Assembly (NCBI GenBank): GCA_030549495.1
Contig: JAUIRK010000896.1
Span: forward strand, 62,001-126,000
Length of the DNA stretch: 64,000 nucleotides
Direction: 5' to 3'
DNA from: Nectonema munidae
Lineage: Eukaryota; Nematomorpha; Nectonematoida; Nectonematidae
The position numbers and the translations under genes were made by a program. The notes under the pieces were generated by a model. That model saw only the letters and a list, made by a program, of their open reading frames with translations, was not told the DNA's origin and searched no databases. Position 1 is the first letter of the stretch. Each line of letters opens with the position of its first letter. This document shows, one piece after another, positions 55,185 through 64,000 of the stretch.

Positions 55185-55332
55185 CTCTTTCTGTCTCCTT
55201 CTCTAGTTTTCTCTTCCGCTTTCTCTGCTAAAACTCAATCACCTCAAGTTTTCTTCTCTTATTCAATCTCTCTTCTCTAATTCAAACTCTCTTCTCTTGT
55301 TGCTCTCTTATCTCATTCAGCTCTCTTCTCTC
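55185..55332. repeat. Polypyrimidine CTCTTCTC-rich repeat
   Basis: Irregular copies of a roughly 20-bp unit, TCTTCTCTWATTCAAWCTC, in a T/C-rich run. Confidence 0.7.
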
Positions 55333-55408
55333 CAGTGGCGTAGCTAGGCTGGGGCATGAGGTGCTAAATTGTGCCTCTCTATCTACTTTTTTTCTGGCTA
55401 CGCCACTG
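55333..55408. mobile_element. 76-bp hAT mini-MITE
   Basis: CAGTGGCGTAGC at the left and, reversed, CAGTGGCGTAGCCAG at the right. Flanks CTTCTCTC (55325-55332) and CTTCTTTC (55409-55416) form an 8-bp duplication with one mismatch. No internal coding. Confidence 0.85.
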
Positions 55409-55984
55409 CTTCTTTCTAATTTGTATTTAGAGTTAAATTAAAAATAATTCTATTTTATCTCATTAAAAACTAGTTTTTATCGAAATATAAGTTTAATATT
55501 TTCAGAACCTTTCTTCATGATACCAAAGTTCAGCTATTCAAATTAATCACAGAGATTTTTGGTAAAAATTTAGTTCTATCAATACACCAAACAATTTGCA
55601 AAATTGAAAATTTGTTTGTTTTTAAATGAGAGAAAAATAGTTTTCAATCGTTACAATTTTATATCAATGAATATTGTCAGACACGCGTTAAAAAATTTAT
55701 TCAACAAAGGTTACTTAATCTTTATCAGTACGTTTATTTGAAAACTTTAATTTTTTCAAGTTAAGACATTTTTTTTCAATAGCTATTTGGGAATGAAAAT
55801 TTTGACTAGCTATTCAGTTTAAATGCAAAAATACTCTATTTGTTTAATATTTGAGAAGAGATATTTTTATAATGTTAGATTGTTAAATTTTGTAAGTAAG
55901 ACTTAATTAATTAAATCATTTTTTATACATTCCCGAAAAACACGCAAAAAAAAATTTAAGCCTGTTTACATTATGTCTAGTCAA

Positions 55985-56810
55985 TATGTTTCGGAAAAAG
56001 CCTCAAACTGTTCTAGACTATAATGCTTAAAAAACAGACGTAGACACATTCAACCAAATGGGTCGAAACTTCACTTGCTACAGGGCATCAAGTGGCATAT
56101 GACATTTTTTATCAAGTTTCTTGATATTGCAGCCAGTACTAGTTGGGTGATAGTAAAAGCCATCATGCCAAGTTTATATCCTAGTATTTCAAAAGGTAGG
56201 AGAAAATACTTTATCAGGAATTTGGCCTTATCTCTCACCGAAAGGACTATGCGAATCAGATGTGATAACGCATCTACTCGTATCATGACTAGAAACCTTT
56301 TGACTTTTTACAGATTCAATAAAACATATGATACAGTCCACTCATCAAGTCGTCGTGATTATTGTTTTGTGCCAAATTGCCACCCAAGAAAAAGAGGGAC
56401 GAGGAAGTGTGAAAAATTACGAAGGTCGATATGTAAAAGTCATACCATACTTGTATGTACTGAATGTGGAAATACACTAACCTTATATAATGTTCTCTAT
56501 TTTTGATTTTGTTTTGTAAATACTATTATTGTTAATCTTATTTTGTTTTTCTCATTTTTTTTCGATGTTTTATCTCATTTATTTTGTTTCTAAACTAATA
56601 AATCTTTTTGTTCAATTTTTTAATTTTTGATAGATGGCGTTAAAATTGACCCATTTCAGCACCTAACCCACGTTTCGCCATTTTTTTCAAGAATATATTT
56701 TTGATAAAACAGAAAAAATTTACATGTTAGTTTCAATATATTAACTTCCTTGTGTAAATTGGCTTTGAAAATTATAGGTGACGTAAAACTCCCAATCCGT
56801 CCTCCGAGGG
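55985..56810 (+). mobile_element. piggyBac C, 3' part
   Basis: Coding debris: PQTVLDYNA then DVDTFNQMGRNFTCYRAS (third catalytic Asp region, near 56040), FFIKFLDIAAS and SKGRRKYFIRNLALSLTERT (56100-56250), and a Cys-rich tail CEKLRRSICKSH, CTECG (56410-56470). The right end CCGAGGG abuts TTAA at 56811-56814 and, reversed, reads CCCTCGGAGGACGG, like piggyBac A. AGATGGCGTTAAA at 56632 is also shared with A. The 5' part is missing. Confidence 0.82.
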
Positions 56811-56889
56811 TTAAGCAATTCAAAGACGGGAGAGCCATTTTAGCCCCCCCTCCCCTCAACTAAAACCTTTAGTGTACAAAATTGTCTGA

Positions 56890-57000
56890 ATTATATGCTT
56901 TCAAACTTTGTGAGTTTTCCAAAAATCGCTAGCTGCATACTAATTTCACGGTAGTTGAATAACACTCTCATGTCAAAAACTGTCAGTCAAAATCAAATGT
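56890..57000 (-). repeat. Dispersed repeat, copy 2
   Basis: Inverse-oriented relative of 12820-12925, sharing ATGCAGCTAGCGATTTT-type words (ATGCAGCTAGCGATTTTTGG on the minus strand here). Confidence 0.75.
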
Positions 57001-57047
57001 ACATTTTTATAGACAAAATATGAAGCAGGGCGAAAGGGGTAAAAAAA

Positions 57048-57620
57048 ATGAGTAACACCAATAAATTCAGCGTACCTGAAAATGTTAGTTTACATGTATT
57101 TTAGGATAAAAATATTTTATTTTATAAGTAATACCAATGTAATCAGCAGTTTATATTTATTTGGGATAAATATAGTTTATTTTATATATAGCACTTTTTG
57201 ACAGGTTGGGTAATTTTTGATTGATGCTTTAGAATAGCTAAAATGTATTTTGCAAAAATGAATAACACTTATAAATTCAGCACACCTGAAAATGCCAGTT
57301 TACATGTATTTTAGGATAAAAATAGTTTATTTTACATATACTAATTTATGACAGGTTTTTTATTAATGTTTTGGCATATCTACAAATTATTTCAAAGAAA
57401 ATAAGTAATACTAATGAAATCAGCGTATCTGAAAATGCTAGTTTACATTTATTTCGGGATAAATATAGTTTATTTTACATATTCGACGTTTTGACACGTT
57501 GGGTAATTTTTGATTTACGTTCTCGCATATCTATGATCTATTTTGTAAAAAAATATGTAACACCAATGAAATGAGCGTATCTGAAAATGCTAGTTTATAT
57601 GCAAAGTTAATTCACAAAGA
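57048..57620. repeat. Tandem satellite, about 150-bp unit, four copies
   Basis: Starts near 57048, 57256, 57400 and 57553 share AAATRAGTAAYACYAATRAA, TCAGCRYAYCTGAAAATG and GGATAAAWATAGTTTATTTT. The first unit contains an extra partial copy. Confidence 0.85.
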
Positions 57621-58015
57621 CATCTAATACAAAAAATATCCTTTTGACACCTACTGCTAATTTTGATTGATGAATATTGATATTTAGTCAAAAAATTTTG
57701 AAAAATATATACCACCATTAAAATAATAAACATCTAAATTCATTTTATATCATCACTCACTTTTTTCTCAATTCTCAATTTTTCTATCGCGGGCAGAATC
57801 CTCTCCTTGCAATTTAAGCACTTTTTCATCCTGCCTCATATACGGTTAACTCATAATATAGTAAGTAATAGATATCTACTATTACTAATTTTCCATGAAC
57901 GTTTTATGTAAAAATAATAACGGTTTTTGACCTCTCTAGAGATTTTAGGTATATTAGCAAAAAAAATTATTTCCCATTCATGTTGTTATAAACTCTATCC
58001 CAAAATTAAATGTAG

Positions 58016-58160
58016 GTATTTTTGTACACATTCTTAAAATTTGAACTCAAAGGTTACAATGAGGTCAAAAATGCCTTTCTAGTGTTAATATTTTTGTACA
58101 CATTCTTAAAATTTGAACTAAAAGGTTTCAATGAGGTCAAAAATGCCTTTCTAGTATTAA
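58016..58160. repeat. Tandem duplication, 73-bp unit
   Basis: Two near-identical copies start TATTTTTGTACACATTC and end GCCTTTCTAGTRTTAA. A shorter duplicated GAATTGAAATTGCCAAA follows at 58163 and 58213. Confidence 0.9.
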
Positions 58161-58597
58161 GAATTGAAATTGCCAAATAAGTTTTAATTAAATATACATC
58201 TATTTCTTTTAAGGAATTGAAATTGCCAAACAAGGAGACAGTGATAATAAACAATTAAAGACTTTCAGGTTATATAATTTTCTCTTAAAATTCCAATAAA
58301 ATTAAAAAATTTTTTTTAGAAAAGTCAATCTTAAAATAAAATCTGATAAGGTAAATACTCAGAAATTAGTTTTGTTTTATTTATATTTCATTCCAAATTT
58401 TTAATACATTTTTTTGTCTACGCTGAGGTTAAAAACTTACCGTATAATGTTACCCTAAAAAAGAAGCGCCTCCCTTGTTAATTAAAAATCTTTCTTATTA
58501 GTTAATATTTCAATCATCAATTCACTAAAAAGCAATCTGAAAATTTTCAAGCACCTGGAGTTGTCATAACTATGACAAATATGGTCTTATTTTTTTT

Positions 58598-58712
58598 ACG
58601 CAATCCTTCGTAATCGCCAAACTTTGGCGCAATCATTCGCAATCCCTAAGATTTTGCGTAATGTATTGCAAACACTTAAGTTTGGTGCAATCTTTTGCAA
58701 TCTCCAAAATTT
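58598..58712. repeat. Short tandem repeat with GCAATC phrases
   Basis: Three to four units of about 36 bases containing TTTGGYGCAATC and TTYGCAATCYCYAA. Confidence 0.75.
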
Positions 58713-59359
58713 TACTATAAATTTCAAAATAGATTCAAAGAAATTTTTAATAAAGAAAGTGTTTATCATACAAAACACAAAAAAATAATAAAATATATTT
58801 TAAAAAATTGAAAGTACAGCCTTCTGAAGAAAATGTTTTACAGCTCAATCGGTATTATTGTGGTTTGAAGGTTAAGCCTGAATTTAAAAGTAGAATTTCT
58901 TACTTGCATATTAGTTGCACAAAAGCAAAATTGCGTGTATGAGTATTTGGGAAACTACCCTACAAAGTCTCAAAGCAAGATTCGAACTCCAAAAAGTACA
59001 ATGAAGATTAAGATAAAATGACAGGAAATGAAGCCTAAGAAGCTTTATAATTTGTTACTAAATACTGAAGACACTGAAAATCAACCAGCTAACATATGAA
59101 GTATCGCTTAAAAAACAAAGAAGAAACTTACTTCAATTTTTTAGATACAATTCTTAAAAGCCAAATCCTAATTCACGGACATCCTTTTATAGAAAAAGTG
59201 ATTCACGCAAAAAATAAATCGCCTTCTATCATATTATATATAAAAAAATGAACAAATCAATGATATCAAAAGATTCTGCTGTCATAGAAATTCATTACAC
59301 TGTTCTTTGCTTTGATTAGATCTAGAACTTGGGTGAACACTTAACTGTAAGTACTTGAT

Positions 59360-60200
59360 TTCTTTAAATCGCCTAATATCTAGACAAAATATATTTCAAT
59401 TGATACAGTAAAACGAATCCTTAGAAAAAAATCATTTGAATGGGCGTTTGGCAGGTAAAAAATCAGCTTTGAATAAAGTTCAATTAAAAAAGGATTTGAG
59501 TGGGCAAAAGGAAAAATTTTATGGAGCTTGTATGATTGAAATAATGTAATTTTTAATGATGAAACCAAGATTGAGTTTAATTCTAATTCACGGCATAATG
59601 TTAGAAGGAAAAATATTATTTAAACCAAGATTGGGTTTAATTCTAATTCACGGCATAATTTTGAAGGGAAAATTTTATGGAGCTTGGATTGGAATAATGT
59701 AATTTTAGTGATGAAACCAAGATTGAGTTTAATTCTAATTCACGGCAAATGCGATTTTACAAACTTTTTACAGTAAAAACGTTCAAACACGAAAGAAAAA
59801 GTTTGATGGTAGAAGAAAGTTGTTAAAAATTGATGGAACACTCAATAGTATAAAATACAAAGAAATAATTAAAACCAATGTACTCTCTAATATAAATATT
59901 AGCAATATATTTCAACATGATGGCACTCTTTGCTATATGTCTCGTTTGACTCAGTAATTTTTAAATAAAAATTCTGTTTTCTAGAAAAACTCGCCACTTC
60001 AAAGCCCTGAACTTATTGAACAAATATGGGTTGAGGTAAAAAGAAAAGTTCATCTAGGAACGCGACTTGAATTATTATAGGAATATTCAAAGCAGAAATT
60101 GGAATTGATTCCAGATGAATATATAAAAAATCTATATAGTTCTCTTCCAAAAAGAATTGATTCAATTATTCGCGCTAAAGGAAATCAGACAAAGTATTGA
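59360..60200 (+). pseudogene. Tc1/mariner transposase remnant 2
   Basis: Pieces in order: ISIDTVKRIL and LEKNHLNGRLAGKKSALNK (near 59395-59480), FEWAKGKILW then NNVIFNDETKIEFNS (near 59495-59590), IDGTLNSIKYKEII and FQHDGTLCYMSRLTQ (near 59830-59955), and SPLQSPELIEQIWVEVKRKV to AKGNQTKY with a stop (near 59995-60200). These are the Tc1 blocks up to the usual KGGxTKY end. Several stops and a duplicated segment (59514-59750) disable it. Terminal repeats not found. Confidence 0.85.
59514..59750. repeat. Local duplications inside Tc1 remnant 2
   Basis: AAACCAAGATTGRGTTTAAT followed by TCTAATTCACGGC occurs three times (about 59563, 59621 and 59714). AAATTTTATGGAGCTTG occurs twice (59514 and 59670). 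Confidence 0.9.
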
Positions 60201-60348
60201 AAAGAAGGTATAAATGTTATCAAAGTAAATATACCCTTTAAGTGTTTCCGCTTTTTTTCAATTTTTTATCTTTAGAGGTAACGTTGTGCAATTTTAAAGA
60301 ATGTTTTAATCGCATTTTTAGTTCTTCTGAAATCGTATTAATTTTATA

Positions 60349-61757
60349 ATGCCTTGTATCAGAAATTTTTTCGCTAAGGAAGATTGCATTGAGGAATGTT
60401 TGTTAGCTGACTCCAGTGATATAGAAAGTACTGGGAAAGACTTTTTATTGGATTATGAAGACCAACAATTCATTGAAATGGATTTAGATAATGAAATAGA
60501 AGAAATTCTTGATGCTCAAATTAATAGTCACATTCTATTGTTTCACCATTGAAATTGAAAGTCCCTTTTTGTTCGCTTCTCAATTGGAACAAAGAAGAAG
60601 ACATTCCCATATATCCATTTACTTTTCAAAAATGTGGTAAGATAAATTTGCCTAAGTTAAATTGGGAAAAAGACTTTCCAACTTTCAGTGAGTAATTTTG
60701 ACAGTTATCAATCCGAAATATACATGCAACAAAAAGGAAAAGTAGGAATTAAAAAAAAAGAATTTATTTGTATGTTAGGTATACATACAAAGATTGGCTA
60801 GGATTAGAGACTATTGGTCAACATCTGAAACAATGAGGGTTCCATTTATTGCTAATGCGATGCCTCGTGACTTCCTTTTTTTACGCCCTATTTTGCATTT
60901 TAATGATAATTCCATTTGCTTATCTAAAGATAACCCCAAATATGATCCTTCGTTCAAAGTAGCACCTTTATTTCTTCATTTCAACAAAGCATTTTGTTCA
61001 TCTATGAGTGCAACACAACAATAATCAATAGATGAGCACATGATAAAGTTTAAGGGTCATAGTTATTTGAAACAATATATAAAAAATAAGCCTGTAAAAT
61101 GGGGATTCAAGTTATGGGCAAGGTGTGATAATAAAATTGGATACTTGTTTGAATCATATTTGTATACAAGTAAAAGTAAGGAACAAAGTAATGACTTTTC
61201 AGGAGAACGAGTGGTCAAAACTCTCACAAAATCTCTAATTGGTAGTAATGTAGAAATATATATGGACAATTTTTTTCTTCTCCTACACTGTTCCATTATT
61301 TGAAAAGCGACAAAATATATTCATGTGTAACAGTTAGAAAAAACAGAAAACATATGCCTCAAAACTTTGTTCCAGATAAAACCTTGCATATAGGGGATTC
61401 GAAATTTTTTGTTTGCAAAGGTGTTGGTGTAGTAAAATGGAAGGATAACAATTCAGTATATATAATTTCAAACTTTATTGACCCAAAATCAAATAATTTA
61501 GTTTAAAAAAAAGGGAGTAAAGATAATTAATCAAGTGTCCTTATAGTTTCTGAGTACAATAAATATATGGGAGGTGTAGACCTTATGGGTCAGATGATAT
61601 ACGTATTCGGTATTACTCCTTTGATAGGAAATTAAAGCATAAATACTATTTGAGAATTTTTTTTGAAATCGAAATTGCTCTTAAATATTATATTATATAC
61701 AAAAATAAGCATATTGAAGCTAAAGTTGCAAAGACGAAAAGTGTTTTTCAAGTCTAA
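60349..61757 (+). pseudogene. piggyBac D transposase (PGBD4-like, broken)
   Basis: Acidic N-terminus (MPCIRNFFAKEDCIEECLLA, 60349) followed by RIRDYWSTSETMRVPFIANA and MPRDFLFLRPILHFND (near 60800-60900). Core Asp sites: SIDEHMIKFKGHSYLKQYI (near 61030), VEIYMDNFF (near 61255) and YMGGVDLMGQM (near 61570). The helix LKHKYYLRIFFEIEIALKYY follows near 61640. Stops or frame changes near 60550, 60695, 60780, 61023, 61303, 61505 and 61605 disable it. I could not identify TTAA-flanked ends. Confidence 0.88.
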
Positions 61758-61759
61758 CT

Positions 61760-62484
61760 CAGAGGTGAAATTGTCAAAACTATGGTTTCAAGATTCGAAA
61801 AGTTTTTAAAATTATAATGGAAAAAAAATTAATTTTGGACCTAAAATTTTGATAAAAAATTTTCAGGCCTAAAAGGTATAATTCGTTGCATTTATCTTGG
61901 AAGGTGTAAGGCAAAGAACTGAGAGAGAGGGGGTGCAATTAGTATTATCATCCCATGTGATGACGATCCCATATCATTTGTAGAAGAATAAGAGAAATAT
62001 GGATTGAAAGTAACAACGCTACTGTGTATATTAAAAATTATTGCGTAAGCAATTACTTTTATATATTTTACTCTATCTTTGTAACGTGAGTGAGAATGGA
62101 AAATTGGTTGAACCATGTTTGAAGAAGCAGATGCAGGAATGATACAAAAATGCTTACACAAATCGAATGAAGTAGGAAAATAAATAATGAGAATGAATGT
62201 TGTGATGTGAGCACGTAGACCGTAATAAGTTATATCTTCAGAATTCAAACATAATCATAAGTATGACAGCTTTGATTGAAGGCTAAGTTAAAAGGTGTGC
62301 CCTCTTGACTTAGGACGACGGTTCCGTTCATAAAAAATGACGCTGTAGAAATGATTATGATGATAGATTTATTATTTTGGCTGCCAAAGATAATGATGAT
62401 GAATAGGTTGATGAATAAATAAGAACATGTTGTTTTTATGATGAGAAAGAGAATGATGAAAAGTAGTGTTATGTGAGGAAGATG
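61760..62484. other. Spacer before the minisatellite
   Basis: A minus-strand frame of 118 codons (61892-62248) has no recognised similarity and is probably chance. GATGAT-rich sequence begins near 62340 and grades into the array. Confidence 0.4.
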
Positions 62485-64000
62485 TTGATGATGATGTTGG
62501 GATGATTTTGATGAGATGATGTTAAGATGATTTTGATGATGATGATGTTGAGATGATTTTGATGATGATGATGTTGAGATGATTTTGATGATGATGATGT
62601 TGAGATGATTTTGATGATGATGATGTTGAGATGATTTTGATGATGATGATGTTGGGATGATTTTGATGATGATGATGTTGAGATGATTTTGATGATGATG
62701 ATGTTGAGATGATTTTGATGATGATGATGTTGAGATGATTTTGATGATGATGATGTTGGGATGATTTTGATGATGATGATGTTGAGATGATTTTGATGAT
62801 GATGATGTTGAGATGATTTTGATGATGATGATGTTGAGATGATTTTGATTTGATGATGATGTTGAGATGATTTTGATGATGATGATGTTGAGATGATTTT
62901 GATGATGATGATGTTGGGATGATTTTGATGATGATGATGTTGAGATGATTTTGATGATGATGATGTTGAGATGATTTTGATGATGATGTTGAGATGATGA
63001 TGATGATGATGTTGAGATGACTTTGATGATGATGATGATGTTGAGATGATTTTGATGATGATGATGATGATGATGTTGAGATGATTTTGATTTTGATGAT
63101 GATGTTGAGATGATTTTGATTTTGATGATGATGATGATGTTGAGATGATTTTGATGATGTTGAGATGATTTTGATTTTGATGATGATGATGATGTTGAGA
63201 TGATTTTGATGATGTTGAGATGATTTTGATGATGTTGAGATGATTTTGATGATGATGTTGAGATGATTTTTGATGATGATGATGTTGAGATGATTTTGAT
63301 GATGATGATGTTGAGATGATTTTGATGATGATGATGATGTTGAGATGATTTTGATGATGATGATGAGGTTGAGATGATTTTGATGATGATGATGAGGTTG
63401 AGATGATTTTGATTTTGATGATGATGTTGAGATGATTTTGATTTTGATGATGATGATGTTGAGATGATTTTGATGATGATGTTGAGATGATTTTGATGAT
63501 GATGATGTTGAGATGATTTTGATGATGATGATGTTGAGATGATTTTGATGATGATGATGTTGAGATGATTTTGATGATGATGATGTTGAGATGATTTTGA
63601 TGATGATGATGTTGAGATGATTTTGATGATGATGATGATGTTGAGATGATTTTGATGATGTTGAAATGATTTTGATGATGATGATGTTGAGATAATTTTG
63701 ATGATGATGATGATGTTGAGATGATTTTGATGATGATGATGATTTTGATGATGATGATGATGTTGAGATGATTTTGATGATGATGATGATGATTTTGATG
63801 ATGATGATGTTGAGATGATTTTGATGATGATGATGTTGAGATGATTTTGATGATGATGATTTTGATGATGATGTTGAGATGATTTTGATGATGATGATGT
63901 TGAGATGATTTTGATGATGATGATGTTGAGATGATTTTGATAATGATGATGTTGGGATGATTTTGATGATGATGATGTTGGGATGATTTTGATGATGATG
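62485..64000. repeat. 26-bp minisatellite, TTTTGATGATGATGATGTTGAGATGA type
   Basis: More than 50 units reach the window's right edge. The unit is a GAT run plus the fixed words GTTGAGATGATTTT (sometimes GTTGGGATGATTTT); the number of GAT repeats varies from about one to six. The commonest unit, 26 bases, is not a multiple of three. Confidence 0.97.

Noticed and set aside
58596-58778. 60-codon minus-strand frame with WRLQKIAPN/WRLRRIA repeats
   Set aside because: The protein repeat reflects the 36-bp tandem DNA repeat, and there is no independent coding evidence.
61063-61296. 77-codon minus-strand frame
   Set aside because: Antisense of the piggyBac D catalytic region.
62485-64000. CRISPR-like array
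   Set aside because: Units are contiguous and vary by GAT count, with no unique spacers, in a eukaryotic genome.

Overview
The window is AT-rich animal DNA with no rRNA, tRNA or CRISPR locus. Genes are split into small exons by long introns, and most recognisable sequence is transposon debris: piggyBac, Tigger/pogo, Tc1, hAT, LINEs, tRNA-derived SINEs, MITEs and satellites. The style fits an arthropod, perhaps a parasitic (caligid) copepod; that species-level guess is inference from composition and repeat content, not from a marker gene.

Backbone: one host gene can be rebuilt on the minus strand. Ten coding exons of a single-domain hexokinase-like protein lie between 52703 (N-terminal side) and 10835 (stop). 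All nine introns are GT-AG and every exon phase joins exactly, giving 445 codons; the start-codon exon lies outside what I could find. Glucose-binding and catalytic residues are kept, but the ATP phosphate-binding loops are altered, so this may be a sugar-binding hexokinase paralogue with weak or no kinase activity. The first visible intron is about 19 kb and another is about 9 kb; both are filled with transposons.

Layout. 1-1290: 3' part of a LINE (minus). 2774-3432: foldback element built from repeated short phrases, with an 8-bp target duplication. 8226-9930: decayed hAT transposase. 10835-16989: last four hexokinase exons. 16990-26169: intron holding a 3.1-kb piggyBac (19504-22607) and a hAT remnant (about 23135-25745). 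26170-33586: six hexokinase exons, a 307-bp hAT MITE and a SINE. 33587-52537: the large intron, holding a SINE, a Tc1 remnant, a dispersed-repeat copy, a LINE interrupted by a hAT fragment, and a nest in which a Tigger (42006-48034) contains a piggyBac (43745-47511), which contains a FLYWCH-bearing fragment beside a (GT)n tract; then a Tigger relic and an element of unknown class with 9-bp target duplications (51669-52464). 52538-52703: N-terminal hexokinase exon. 52704-62480: upstream sequence with MITEs, a piggyBac 3' part, tandem satellites, a Tc1 and a further piggyBac. 62485-64000: a 26-bp minisatellite running off the window.

Only the hexokinase exons look like a maintained host gene. 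The rest records repeated waves of cut-and-paste elements, and clean terminal repeats with target duplications allow the order of insertion to be read at several sites.
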